DNA of 64,000 bases from Kordia sp. (GTDB taxonomy: Bacteria; Bacteroidota; Bacteroidia; Flavobacteriales; Flavobacteriaceae), in NCBI RefSeq assembly GCF_022447245.1, contig NZ_JAKVBC010000025.1:16655-80654 (forward strand). Reading direction: 5' to 3'. The notes under the pieces were generated by a model. It saw only the letters and a program-made list of their open reading frames with translations, ran no database searches and was not told the DNA's origin. Made by a program: the position numbers and the translations under genes. Below are positions 17,773 to 26,683 of this stretch, piece by piece (positions within the stretch are counted from its first letter, which is position 1; every line of letters begins with the position of its first letter).

Positions 17773-19770
17773 CTATGTTAAAGGAACGTCAACACTGATA
17801 GAAGTACCTTTACCTGGAATGGAGTTAATGGTAAATTGTCCATGAAGTAAAGTGACTCTCGATTTCATATTCTTTAATCCAATACCGCTACTTCTTTTAT
17901 CTTGGTCAAAACCGACGCCATCGTCTTTTATGGTAAGGATAATGCGATCATCATTCTTCTTAAAATCTAGTATTGTGTTTTCTGCTTGCGCATATTTATT
18001 TATGTTTTGGATGGACTCCTGAATAATACGGTAAATATTAATTTTTATATGCCCCGGAATGTCCGTCCAAACGATTCTATCATCTTCTTCAATTTGATAT
18101 TTAAAGTTAGTTATTTTGGATTGTTCTTCCAAAAGATTTGTGATCATTGTACTATAACTCGTTGTTTTATCAAAATTATCCAATCCGAGCTCATGGGATA
18201 TGTTCCGAACTTCTTCTTCAATACTTTGAAGTTCATTGATATACTGCTCTCTTACCTTTTTAGAATTAACATCATCTTTTGCATTTAAACTTCCCAAACT
18301 AATACGAGTTCCAAACAATCTTCCCAAAATTCCATCATGTAACTCTAAAGAAATACGTTCTTTTTCACGTTTTCTACCTTCTTCGATCTTATCTTGTTGA
18401 TCAATCATCAAGTTATAAATCTCTTCATTGGCACGTTGTTGCTGTTGTTCCATTTCTAACTCCTTGTTACGCGTGCGTTGTTGCGTAATCACGTAAATCA
18501 AAAATCCAAAAAAGATAATTGCGGTTGAGATTGCTACAATCCATGTATTTTGGAGACTTAGTCTTTGGTTTTGGGTTATATATTGATCCGTTTCAAATTG
18601 GATTCTTGCAAACTTATTTAATTGTGTTCGTTCTTGCCTTAATAAACTATCATCTAAATGGATATAAGTTTCTAAATAAGCAGTACCATTGTCGCTGTCA
18701 ATTTTTGAAGATGCCAATAAAGAAAGTAATAATTGTTTCATATTGCTAGACTCTATAGCGGCTGTCCTAGCTTGTGAGATATATTTTTGACTTAAAACGG
18801 TATCTCTCTTTTTATGGTAATATTCTGCAAGGTGTAGTTTACTGATAGCAATACCAGACTTATAGTTTAAACTTTCCCTTATTTTTAATGATTTATAAAA
18901 TAAATTGGGTAGTTTTAAAGTATCATTTGACAAAAATTTTGAATAGGCTAAATTATCTAACAGAGTAGCATAATGCTTAGGATTTTTTATATGTAAACTA
19001 TCAAAACTCAGTGCCTGTTCAAAATTATCTATTGCGTCTTTATATTTACCTTGATCTCTATAAACAAGTCCTATGTTATTCAGTGTGTATGTCTTCAATC
19101 TATCATTTTCTTTTATCTTTTGAAGATATTCTAATGCTTTATTATGATATTCTAGAGATTTTTCATAATCTTCGAGATTCATAGAAATAATACCTAAATT
19201 ATTATAGCAACTATATAATCTTTTACTATCGTTATGTAACTCAAATAATTTTATGGCATTGGTGAGCATAAATTGACTTCCAGAGTAGTCTTTTAATTCT
19301 TTTTGAATCCTAGCCATATTGAGAAGTAATTTTCCTATGTCTTGATGTTCAGGATCTATATGTTGAAATATATTTTTTGCTCTATCATAAAAATAGAAGG
19401 CACTATCTTTAATATCATTCCGTCTGTAATAAAATGCAATATTCCAATAATGGTTAGCTGCAGACATTGAATCTTTTACTTTGAATGCAAAATCTAATCC
19501 CTCTCTATAAGTTTTTTTGAAGTTAATAGTATCATTTAAATTGAAATAAGATTTTGAAATACTTTGTAATTGCTTACTTCTTATAGAATCTTGATATTTA
19601 CTTTTTGAAAGTAATATATAGGCTTTGTTAATAGCTGCTATTCTTTCTGCTATGCTAATTTTTTGATTTCTAGAATTATCAATAAGTATTTGCACTTCAT
19701 TTTTTTCTTTATTTTGAGCTGTGCATAATAAAGAAAAAAAGAATATTATTAAAATGAAATGCTTGTCCAT
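17773..19770 (-). CDS. TPR-containing sensor histidine kinase
   Basis: A 665-residue membrane kinase. Order: signal peptide (1-18), a periplasmic tetratricopeptide-repeat sensor (about 60-370, e.g. ASQF/NNLGIISMNLEDYEKSLEYH and NNIGLVYRDQGKYKDAIDNF type repeats), one transmembrane helix (about 407-427), a coiled coil, a HisKA_3 domain with phosphoacceptor His in ISLELHDGI (about 478), and a HATPase_c domain (DDGVGFD, GIGLKNMKSR, GKGTSISV). HisKA_3 kinases pair with NarL-type regulators, and the partner lies 15 bp downstream. The TPR sensor class is common in Flavobacteria; the signal is unknown. Confidence 0.92.
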   Translation of the reverse strand: MDKHFILIIFFFSLLCTAQNKEKNEVQILIDNSRNQKISIAERIAAINKAYILLSKSKYQDSIRSKQLQSISKSYFNLNDTINFKKTYREGLDFAFKVKDSMSAANHYWNIAFYYRRNDIKDSAFYFYDRAKNIFQHIDPEHQDIGKLLLNMARIQKELKDYSGSQFMLTNAIKLFELHNDSKRLYSCYNNLGIISMNLEDYEKSLEYHNKALEYLQKIKENDRLKTYTLNNIGLVYRDQGKYKDAIDNFEQALSFDSLHIKNPKHYATLLDNLAYSKFLSNDTLKLPNLFYKSLKIRESLNYKSGIAISKLHLAEYYHKKRDTVLSQKYISQARTAAIESSNMKQLLLSLLASSKIDSDNGTAYLETYIHLDDSLLRQERTQLNKFARIQFETDQYITQNQRLSLQNTWIVAISTAIIFFGFLIYVITQQRTRNKELEMEQQQQRANEEIYNLMIDQQDKIEEGRKREKERISLELHDGILGRLFGTRISLGSLNAKDDVNSKKVREQYINELQSIEEEVRNISHELGLDNFDKTTSYSTMITNLLEEQSKITNFKYQIEEDDRIVWTDIPGHIKINIYRIIQESIQNINKYAQAENTILDFKKNDDRIILTIKDDGVGFDQDKRSSGIGLKNMKSRVTLLHGQFTINSIPGKGTSISVDVPLT

Positions 19771-19814
19771 AAAAAATAGGTTTCTAACAAAGTTATTTTT
19801 ATTTTTTACAAAAA

Positions 19815-19844
19815 AAAAGTCTTAAACAATTGTTTAAGACTTTT
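19815..19844. terminator. Terminator between the small lipoprotein and the kinase gene
   Basis: A 30-bp perfect palindrome beginning AAAAGTCTTAAACAA, bounded by A and T tracts. On the minus strand it ends the small lipoprotein transcript before the kinase gene, so the two are probably separate units. Confidence 0.8.
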
Positions 19845-19863
19845 CTTATCCTAAAGTGATATT

Positions 19864-20028
19864 TTATCCATTTGGGTTTTGGTCATCTTCAATGTCACCA
19901 TCTTCTGTTCCTGTTACATTTTCAAAAACATTATCATCACCTGCGTCTGATGTGCTGTTTGGCTCACAAGCTATAAATCCTAAGTTTACTACTAATAATA
20001 ATGCGAATAATCCGAATACTTTTCTCAT
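19864..20028 (-). CDS. Small lipoprotein, 54 aa
   Basis: Start ATG at 20028, stop at 19864. The first 20 residues form a hydrophobic signal ending in a lipobox-like GFIAC, so mature protein would start at Cys21 and be about 34 residues, strongly acidic (DAGDDNVFENVTGTEDGDIEDDQ). No family is recognised. It is encoded on the same strand just upstream of the TPR kinase but separated from it by a terminator. Such short acidic lipoproteins next to Flavobacterial TPR kinases are plausible signal partners; this is inference. Confidence 0.65.
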   Translation of the reverse strand: MRKVFGLFALLLVVNLGFIACEPNSTSDAGDDNVFENVTGTEDGDIEDDQNPNG

Positions 20029-20476
20029 CTCTTTAAATTTTAATTAAGTTACTAGTTCTATTTGGTTTGTCATTTTTTCCTATTTCTCTGTAAAGCTCTA
20101 TAAAAGTGATTTTTAGGTTATTACCTTACTAATTTTCTTGTTTTAAATCTCACTATTATCAAAAAACTAATTATACTTCCTAATTATTCTAGAAGCTTTT
20201 CTTAAAATTCTAGTTTATTCACCTTACATTTTGTTTTTTGATGTTTTTAAGAACTTAAAATCAATTTAACTACCTGAAAATCAGCAATTGAAATTTGATA
20301 GTTTTATAACTTGATTTCAAAAATCAAGTTACTATCTAAAAATAATCTTTAGGTATGGTTTTTCAGTAAAAGAAATATGGGAATACAATAATATCGATGT
20401 AAGTATTATTTTGTTCTATGTATTTCCAAATTGTTTTAGGATGCGTATCTTCGCAGTGTAAATTAAAAATATAGAG
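20029..20476. other. Gene-free AT-rich region
   Basis: No open frame, RNA gene or strong hairpin was seen. It must contain the divergent promoters of the small lipoprotein (minus) and the immunophilin gene (plus). A -7-like TATCTTCG at 20446-20453 lies 23 bp before the immunophilin start. Confidence 0.5.
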
Positions 20477-21409
20477 ATGGAAGACGGATTATACGCAAAA
20501 TTTCATACGAGCAAAGGAGAAATCCTTGTTAGCTTGACATATCAAAAAACACCTGGAACAGTTGGAAACTTTGTGGCTTTGTCAGAAGGTAATTTAGAAA
20601 ACAATGCAAAACCACAAGGAACACCATATTATAATGGACTTAAATTTCATAGAGTAATTCCAGATTTTATGATTCAAGGAGGCTGTCCTTTAGGAACAGG
20701 TACAGGAAGCCCTGGTTATAATTTTGATGATGAAATTCATCCAGAATTAAAACACAACGAGCCAGGAGTACTTTCTATGGCAAACGCTGGACCAGGAACA
20801 AATGGAAGTCAATTTTTTATCACACACGTTCCAACACCTTGGTTAGATGGTAAGCATACAGTTTTTGGACATGTTGCGCACGGACAAGAAGTAGTGGATG
20901 CAGTTGCTCAAGGAGATTCAATCGAAAAAGTTGAAATTATTCGTGTAGGAGCAGAAGCAGAAGCTTTTAATGCTATAGAAGCGTTTAGAATATTTAATGG
21001 AGCTAAAGCTGAAAGAGAAAAGGCAGCTAAAGAAAAAGCTGAAAAAGAATTAGAAGAAATCGCAACTGGTTTTGATAAAACAGAAAGCGGATTACGTTAT
21101 AAAATTATCCAAGAAGGTAACGGAGTACAAGCAGAAGCTGGAAAAACAGTTTTTGTACATTATAAAGGAATGTTCCCTGATGGTGGAGTTTTTGACTCTT
21201 CTTACAAGAGAAATGAACCAATCGATTTCCCATTAGGACAAGGAAATGTAATTCCCGGCTGGGATGAAGGAATAGCATTGTTGAAAGTAGGAGACAAGGC
21301 ACGATTTGTAATTCCACCACATTTAGGATACGGAGCAAGAGGCGCTGGAGGTGTTATTCCTCCTAATGCCACGTTAATGTTCGATGTTGAATTGATGGAT
21401 GTAAAATAA
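20477..21409 (+). CDS. Dual-family peptidylprolyl isomerase (cyclophilin-FKBP fusion)
   Basis: The 310-residue protein fuses a cyclophilin domain (about 5-160: [21 protein letters not shown] and [10 protein letters not shown]) to an FKBP domain (about 203-310: [36 protein letters not shown]) through a Lys/Glu-rich helical linker (about 175-200). Both halves keep their active-site signatures, so both should catalyse prolyl cis-trans isomerisation. No signal peptide is present, so it is cytoplasmic. Fusions of the two immunophilin families are known from few organisms, Bacteroidota among them. It has its own terminator 10 bp downstream. Confidence 0.92.
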   Translation: MEDGLYAKFHTSKGEILVSLTYQKTPGTVGNFVALSEGNLENNAKPQGTPYYNGLKFHRVIPDFMIQGGCPLGTGTGSPGYNFDDEIHPELKHNEPGVLSMANAGPGTNGSQFFITHVPTPWLDGKHTVFGHVAHGQEVVDAVAQGDSIEKVEIIRVGAEAEAFNAIEAFRIFNGAKAEREKAAKEKAEKELEEIATGFDKTESGLRYKIIQEGNGVQAEAGKTVFVHYKGMFPDGGVFDSSYKRNEPIDFPLGQGNVIPGWDEGIALLKVGDKARFVIPPHLGYGARGAGGVIPPNATLMFDVELMDVK

Positions 21410-21416
21410 ATTATAC

Positions 21417-21449
21417 AAAAACGCTCTGAAAATCTCAGAGCGTTTTTTT
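21417..21449 (+). terminator. Terminator of the immunophilin gene
   Basis: A 13-bp stem (21417-21429 with 21435-21447) around AACGCTCTGA/TCAGAGCGTT with a 5-nt loop and a run of seven T. Confidence 0.88.
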
Positions 21450-21464
21450 ATTCTATTTATTATA

Positions 21465-22001
21465 ATGGATTTAGAAAAATTAAAATATCCCATGGGGAAA
21501 CCACAAATTCCTGAAGTTATCTTAGATGCTCATATTTCAGATTGGATAACAGTATTAGAAGTTTTTCCTGAACGTTTAAAAAGTTTGGTCGAAAATCTTT
21601 TGGAAGTACAGTTAGATACTTGTTATCGACCAGAAGGTTGGACAGTTAGACAAGTAGTTCACCATATTTCAGACAGTCATCATAATAGTTATACACGCTT
21701 TAAATGGACTTTAACAGAGAATCAACCTGTAATTAAAGCGTATTATGAAGATCGTTGGGCAGCATTATTTGATAGTAAATCAGCTCCAATTGAATTGTCA
21801 ATCAATACAATAAAAGCCTTACATGCAAAATGGGTGTACTTTTTAAAAGGACTTTCGAAAAGTGATTTAGAACAAGTTTTTATTCATCCAGAAGGAAACG
21901 AAAAAGTCAGCCTACAAGAAAATATCGGAATTTATGCTTGGCATTGCAATCATCATTATGAGCACATCAACCAACTAATGATTCGTAAGGGGTGGAAGTG
22001 A
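21465..22001 (+). CDS. YfiT/DinB-like metal-dependent hydrolase or thiol transferase
   Basis: The 178-residue protein belongs to the DinB/YfiT superfamily of four-helix metal-binding proteins. The typical start (YPMGKPQIPE), RPEGWTVRQVVHHISDSH with His pairs near residues 67-73, and WHCNHHYEHI near the end supply the three-His metal site. YfiT and related BstA proteins transfer or hydrolyse thiol conjugates in Firmicutes; whether this organism uses such a thiol is unknown. It is a single gene with its start 55 bp after the immunophilin stop, past a terminator. Confidence 0.85.
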   Translation: MDLEKLKYPMGKPQIPEVILDAHISDWITVLEVFPERLKSLVENLLEVQLDTCYRPEGWTVRQVVHHISDSHHNSYTRFKWTLTENQPVIKAYYEDRWAALFDSKSAPIELSINTIKALHAKWVYFLKGLSKSDLEQVFIHPEGNEKVSLQENIGIYAWHCNHHYEHINQLMIRKGWK

Positions 22002-22018
22002 CTTTGACTACGCTCAGT
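22002..22018 (+). repeat. Copy of a short dispersed repeat motif
   Basis: CTTTGACTACGCTCAGT immediately follows the YfiT stop. It matches the core at 43457-43478 (ACTTCGACTTCGCTCAGTGT) and, inverted, at 6721-6740. Short motifs like this are spread through intergenic DNA of Flavobacteriaceae. Confidence 0.45.
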
Positions 22019-22056
22019 TACAAGATGTTATTAGATTAGTAAATTTCTTCGCTAAA

Positions 22057-22611
22057 TCAAAACCATTTTATATTGCAGCCAATACTTGGTTTTTGAAACT
22101 CGGAGATTTTTTCATTCTTTAATAAAGCATCTAAGGCCGTACGCATGTCATTTCCGGTCACTGGAATTCCATTGTTTGGACGAGAATCGTCTAATTGTCC
22201 ACGATAGACCAATGCTAATTCTGCATCAAAAATATAAAAGTCAGGTGTGCAAGCTGCATCATATGCTTTGGCAACTTCTTGAGTTTTGTCATACAAATAC
22301 GGAAAAGAAAAATTGAATTCTTCAGCATTTGCTTTCATCAAATGTGGTGCATCGGCAGGATAGTTTTCTACATCATTACTAGAAATTGCAATAAAACCAA
22401 TTCCTTTCGAAATATAATCGTTTGCTAATTGAACTATTCCTTCATTTACATGTTTTACAAAAGGACAATGATTGCAAATAAACATAATGACAGTTCCGTT
22501 AATTCCTTTAGATTCATTCAAAGAAATAATAGTGTCTGAAATTGTGTCGATTAGTGAGAAATCTGGAGCTTTTGTTCCTAAAGAAAGCATGTTTGATGGG
22601 GTAAGTGCCAT
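22057..22611 (-). CDS. Thioredoxin-like AhpC/TSA-family protein
   Basis: The 184-residue protein has a thioredoxin fold (FSLIDTISDTIISLNE then VIMFICNHCPFVKHV). The active-site-like motif is N-H-C-P-F with a single Cys, so it is closer to the single-Cys peroxiredoxin-like family than to CxxC thioredoxins; a second Cys in AACTPDFYIFD follows the cis-Pro loop. No signal peptide. It is probably a cytoplasmic thiol peroxidase or reductase of unknown partner. It is transcribed divergently from csaA, with a 44-bp gap. Confidence 0.85.
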   Translation of the reverse strand: MALTPSNMLSLGTKAPDFSLIDTISDTIISLNESKGINGTVIMFICNHCPFVKHVNEGIVQLANDYISKGIGFIAISSNDVENYPADAPHLMKANAEEFNFSFPYLYDKTQEVAKAYDAACTPDFYIFDAELALVYRGQLDDSRPNNGIPVTGNDMRTALDALLKNEKISEFQKPSIGCNIKWF

Positions 22612-22655
22612 TTGGAATTTAATTTTAAAAGTCTAAATTTAATCAAAAAAATACA

Positions 22656-22991
22656 ATGGGAGACTTAAGTTGGAGCGATTTTGAAAAAGTAGATATGCGC
22701 ATTGGTACTATTGTAGAGGTGAACGATTTTCCAAAAGCCAGAAAATCAGCTTATCAGCTTACAATTGATTTTGGAGCTGAAATAGGAATCCGTAAATCTT
22801 CAGCGCAAATTACAAAACGTTATACCAAAGAAGAATTGGTAGGTAAACAGATTATGGCTGTTGTAAACTTTCCTAAAAAACAAATTGCAAATTTTTTCTC
22901 AGAATGTCTCGTTATGGGCGCTGTAGATGGTGATGATGTGATTCTCATGCAGCCTTCTGTAAAAATTCCAAATGGTTTGAAGGTTTCTTAG
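22656..22991 (+). CDS. csaA: tRNA-binding protein CsaA
   Basis: A 111-residue OB-fold protein of the EMAP/Trbp111 family. The signature FEKVDMRIGTIVEVNDFPKARK (start), RKSSAQIT, VNFPKKQIANFFSECLVMG and a C-terminal dimer helix are all present. CsaA binds tRNA and is described as a secretion-related chaperone in Bacillus; in Bacteroidota the function is inferred from homology. Start ATG at 22656. Confidence 0.92.
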   Translation: MGDLSWSDFEKVDMRIGTIVEVNDFPKARKSAYQLTIDFGAEIGIRKSSAQITKRYTKEELVGKQIMAVVNFPKKQIANFFSECLVMGAVDGDDVILMQPSVKIPNGLKVS

Positions 22992-23034
22992 ATTTATGAT
23001 TTTCACCAAACACCAAACTTTTCCTGCCTAAGAT

Positions 23035-25206
23035 TTACTTCTTAGCCTGTACCAATTCCAGTTGATCTACAGAAATAGTAGTAGTGAAAAGTCCGTAGTT
23101 TACAACAGCTTTGCCTTTTTCAAGACTGTCAATAGTTCCCACAGCTTTTCCATCTGGCATGCGGACACGATCCCCAATTTTTAAAATAGGCTTTGGTTTT
23201 TGTGCTTCTTTTTTAGCTGCTTTTTTCTTTTCGATTTTCTTTTCTTCGCGAATTACAGCTACTTTTTGAATGACTTCTTTTTTAGCGGCTTGTTGTTTGG
23301 CTTTTTGTGCTTTCTTTTCTTTGACAGATTGTTTTTTACGTTTGGAATTTTCAGTTTCTACAATGCGTAAAAACTCAGAAATCAACGGACGCTTCTTTTT
23401 ATTGTCAAAATAACGTTCTGCAATTTCATTGATTTTATTTCCCAAATGAATCATGCGTTTATCATGATCGTACAATTGTTGGTAGCTTTCTAACTTTGAC
23501 TTAATCTTGGTATTTAACGTTTCCAATCGATCGTTTTCTTCGCGTGCTTTGATTTCTTCTTCACGAAGCAACTTTGAAGTCTTTTCCATGGCACTACGTT
23601 CTTTCTGCAACTTGGCAATAGTGGCATCAAAACGTACTTTTCCACGTTCAATTTTTTTCTTTGCTTTGTTGATCAAACTATATGGAATACCATTTTTCTG
23701 CGCGACTTCAAACGTAAACGAACTTCCCGCTTGTCCTAGTGCTAACTGATAAATTGGCTGCAAAGTTTTACGATCAAACATCATATTAGCATTGGTTGCA
23801 TGTGGTAATTCGTTTGCCAATAGCTTCAAGTTAGAATAATGCGTTGTAATGATTCCAAATGCTTCACGTTCATAAAAAACTTCCAAGAAAGTTTCTGCCA
23901 AAGAACCTCCTAATTCTGGATCACTTCCTGTACCAAATTCATCAATTAAAAACAGTGTTTTATTGTTACATTTCTTTAAAAAGTAATTCATCTGCTTTAA
24001 GCGATAACTATAGGTGCTTAAATGATTTTCAATAGATTGTCCATCGCCAATATCTGTTAAAATACGATCAAATAAGCACATTTTACTACGTTCGTGTACA
24101 GGAACTAACATTGCGCTTTGTAGCATTACTTGTAATAAACCAATGGTTTTCAGGGTAATACTTTTTCCTCCAGCATTGGGTCCAGAAATCACGATAATCC
24201 TATTATCGCTACTTAACTCAATTGTCTGTGGATAGGTAGTTTCATTTCGCTCTTTGTTGGTTAAAAAGAGTAGTGGATGGTATGCATCTTTTAGGAATAA
24301 TTCACGATTTTCTGAAATTTCAGGAAGAATAGCATTCATAGAAGTCGCATATTTTGCTTTTGCGTAACTTACGTCTAAATCACTTAGAAAATCCTGATAT
24401 TCTTCTAATAATGGCGTAAATGGACGTGTAAAGTCAGTCAATTCTTTTAAAATACGCGTAACTTCTTCTTTTTCTTCATATTCTAAATTGGTCAATTCTC
24501 TTGAGTATTGCAGTGTAATCTCTGGTTCAATATACACAATACTTCCTGTTTTAGAACTGCCCATGATTGCACCTTTGACTTTCCGTCTATGCATGGCTTT
24601 TACTGCCAAAACCCTACGGTTATCAACCACAGTTTCACGAATTTCATCTAAATATTCTGCTTGACTGTATCTGCTCAATGCTGAAGAAAAACTTTGATTG
24701 ATTTTTCCGCGTATACTTAAAATTCCACGACGAATACGAGCCAATTCTGGTGAAGCAGTATCTTTTACTTCTCCAAAACGATTGATAACACTGTCTATTT
24801 CAGTAATCAGAACTTTAGTAAGTTCAATTTGTTCAGCTCGTGATTGTAATGTTGGATAGTATTCTTGAAATTTTTTAAAAAACTTGATCAGTAAATTCAC
24901 TGCGCTTGAAATTGCAGAAATTTTACGAAAACCTTGAACTTCCAAGAAGCTATTTTCAATCGCTAACATCTTAATTTCCAGTGAAATTCCTTCAAAACCG
25001 TGATTCGGAATCACGTTTTCATTTTCGAAAGATGCTAGATACTCATTAACGTACGACAAGTTTGTTAACAACACATCTTTATCTGCAAAAGGCTGTGTGT
25101 TGTTAATTTTTTGCTTTCCGTAAGTCGTAACGGCATGTTCTGAAACTTGTTGTAAAACCGTTTCAAACTCTAAATCATCTAATGTTTTGGAATGTATTTT
25201 AATCAT
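23035..25206 (-). CDS. mutS2: MutS2-type DNA ATPase without a Smr domain
   Basis: MutS2 proteins act on recombination intermediates or rescue collided ribosomes. The core and clamp helices are followed by the ATPase with Walker A GPNAGGKS (342-349), ILTDIGDGQSIENHLSTYS and FLIDEFGTGSDP. A long Lys/Ala/Glu-rich coiled region (about 520-665) leads into a small KOW-like beta domain (KPILKIGDRVRMPDGKAVGTI). The 723-residue protein then stops: the C-terminal Smr nuclease domain (with its DLRG motif) found in most MutS2 is absent. The annotation 'endonuclease' therefore should not be assumed. It is divergent to ung. Confidence 0.9.
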   Translation of the reverse strand: MIKIHSKTLDDLEFETVLQQVSEHAVTTYGKQKINNTQPFADKDVLLTNLSYVNEYLASFENENVIPNHGFEGISLEIKMLAIENSFLEVQGFRKISAISSAVNLLIKFFKKFQEYYPTLQSRAEQIELTKVLITEIDSVINRFGEVKDTASPELARIRRGILSIRGKINQSFSSALSRYSQAEYLDEIRETVVDNRRVLAVKAMHRRKVKGAIMGSSKTGSIVYIEPEITLQYSRELTNLEYEEKEEVTRILKELTDFTRPFTPLLEEYQDFLSDLDVSYAKAKYATSMNAILPEISENRELFLKDAYHPLLFLTNKERNETTYPQTIELSSDNRIIVISGPNAGGKSITLKTIGLLQVMLQSAMLVPVHERSKMCLFDRILTDIGDGQSIENHLSTYSYRLKQMNYFLKKCNNKTLFLIDEFGTGSDPELGGSLAETFLEVFYEREAFGIITTHYSNLKLLANELPHATNANMMFDRKTLQPIYQLALGQAGSSFTFEVAQKNGIPYSLINKAKKKIERGKVRFDATIAKLQKERSAMEKTSKLLREEEIKAREENDRLETLNTKIKSKLESYQQLYDHDKRMIHLGNKINEIAERYFDNKKKRPLISEFLRIVETENSKRKKQSVKEKKAQKAKQQAAKKEVIQKVAVIREEKKIEKKKAAKKEAQKPKPILKIGDRVRMPDGKAVGTIDSLEKGKAVVNYGLFTTTISVDQLELVQAKK

Positions 25207-25277
25207 TGTAAATTTGAGCTAATTTTAATCGGCATAGTAGCACAGATTTTTAGCCGATGGCAAAGGTACTTATTTAT

Positions 25278-25310
25278 ATGTTGAATTTGAAATGAATTTC
25301 AACATGACGA
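25278..25310. repeat. Inverted repeat resembling a dispersed REP-like element
   Basis: ATGTTGAA (25278-25285) and TTCAACAT (25298-25305) flank a 12-nt centre and are followed by GACG. The pattern 'TTGAA...TTCAACATGACG' is a familiar intergenic repeat type in Flavobacteria. It lies in the promoter space between mutS2 and ung. Confidence 0.4.
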
Positions 25311-25322
25311 AAAACGAAATCC

Positions 25323-25988
25323 ATGAACGTAAAAATTGAAGAAAGTTGGAAATTTCATTTAGAGAACGAATTTGAACAACCGTATTTTAAACAATTGACA
25401 AATTTTGTAAAATCAGAATATACGCAACAACAATGTTTTCCTAAGGGGAAAGATATTTTTGCAGCATTTGATCATTGTCCGTTTCATCGATTAAAAGTTG
25501 TCATTATTGGTCAAGATCCTTATCATGGAGTAGGACAGGCGAATGGTTTGTGCTTTTCCGTAAATGATGGTGTTCCGCATCCTCCATCGTTGATTAATAT
25601 TTTTAAAGAAATTAAACGTGATATTGGTGTTGATACACCCGTTAGCGGAAATTTAGAACGTTGGGCAAAACAAGGTGTTTTATTGTTGAATGCAACGTTG
25701 ACTGTACGAGCACACCAAGCAGGAAGTCATCAAGGAAAAGGATGGGAAACTTTTACAGATGCGGTAATTAAAGTGATTTCAGAGAAAAAAGAAAATGTTG
25801 TTTTCTTGCTTTGGGGCGGTTATGCCAAGAAAAAAGGAGCAAAGGTTGATAAAAGTAAGCATTACGTTTTAACATCTGGACATCCATCTCCTTTAAGTGC
25901 AAATCGTGGATATTGGTTTGACAATAAGCATTTTAGTCGTTGCAATGATTATTTAGTTAGCCAACGTATTGAAGGTGTTCGTTGGTAA
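25323..25988 (+). CDS. ung: Uracil-DNA glycosylase
   Basis: Family 1 UDG removes uracil from DNA to start base-excision repair. The water-activating loop GQDPYHG (63-69, catalytic Asp65), the uracil pocket GLCFSV, the Pro-rich loop HPPSLINIFKE and the minor-groove intercalation loop HPSPLSANRG are all intact. The length of 221 residues is normal. Start ATG at 25323. Confidence 0.96.
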   Translation: MNVKIEESWKFHLENEFEQPYFKQLTNFVKSEYTQQQCFPKGKDIFAAFDHCPFHRLKVVIIGQDPYHGVGQANGLCFSVNDGVPHPPSLINIFKEIKRDIGVDTPVSGNLERWAKQGVLLLNATLTVRAHQAGSHQGKGWETFTDAVIKVISEKKENVVFLLWGGYAKKKGAKVDKSKHYVLTSGHPSPLSANRGYWFDNKHFSRCNDYLVSQRIEGVRW

Positions 25989-26122
25989 TTATACTTACTA
26001 ATTCTAGGTTTTTTAGGAGCGTACTAGATAAAAATATTTTTCTCTGTAGGGTTAGAGTAACTTTCTATACTAAGTACATATGTTTATTAGCAAGAGGTTT
26101 TCTTTGTTGAATTAAGTTAAAA

Positions 26123-26153
26123 AAAAGGCTACAATAAAATATTGTAACCTTTT
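26123..26153 (-). terminator. Terminator of the small lipoprotein gene
   Basis: A 13-bp stem with one mismatch (26123-26135 with 26141-26153), followed on the minus strand by eight or more T. It lies 24 bp past the stop of the 53-residue lipoprotein. Confidence 0.75.
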
Positions 26154-26176
26154 ATATGTAATTGGAAAGTGTTTTA

Positions 26177-26338
26177 CTAGTATACTTCTACACAGTTATC
26201 TGCTGTGTCTGCAGTCATAATGTAAATTTCCTTTGCGTCGTCTGTATCAGCAAAGTTAACTCCTTTACCCATACAATTTGATCCACATGACGCTAATAAT
26301 AAACCTGCTGCAGCTAATAATAAGATTGATTTTTTCAT
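26177..26338 (-). CDS. Small lipoprotein, 53 aa
   Basis: Start ATG at 26338, stop at 26177. Residues 1-18 form a clear lipoprotein signal (MKKSILLLAAAGLLLASC), so the mature peptide is 36 residues, with Cys22 and Cys49 as a possible disulphide. No family is recognised. It stands alone with its own terminator; upstream lies a 340-bp gene-free stretch with inverted repeats. Confidence 0.72.
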   Translation of the reverse strand: MKKSILLLAAAGLLLASCGSNCMGKGVNFADTDDAKEIYIMTADTADNCVEVY

Positions 26339-26683
26339 AATGATAGTACTTGTAATGTTAATAATCTGATAAATTTGATTTTTTTTGAAAGTAACGTTTT
26401 GCCCTTATTACTTTCTGATGCCAAATTTAGTGTGCCGACTATTAATCGAAACATTTTCTCGATTACCTGTTTAAATTCTCGTTAAATGACATAAAAACGT
26501 TCTTTTTTGTCGATTCAAAGGGTGAAATGATCCATTCGTCGACAAAAAGCCCCTGTTTAAAAGGGGGAAAATCCCCTGAGAATTCAGGTATTTCTACGTG
26601 GTTTACAAGTTGCAGGATTATGAAAATTTGTTCAATCTGTTGTAAAATTACTTAGCGACTTACAAAATCCACTTAATTTTTTA
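26339..26683. other. Gene-free region with stacked inverted repeats
   Basis: Two structures are visible. TTTTTGTCGA (26504-26513) and TCGACAAAAA (26539-26548) form a 10-bp inverted repeat. Next to it, CCCC (26550-26553), GGGGG (26563-26567) and CCCC (26573-26576) can pair in two mutually exclusive ways. On the minus strand GGGGATTTTCCCCCTTTT would serve as terminator of the operon ending at 26684. The rest of the region shows nothing else. Confidence 0.5.

Noticed and set aside
17986..18288. Open frame of 100 codons on the plus strand
   Set aside because: It lies wholly inside the histidine kinase gene on the other strand and is a shadow of it.
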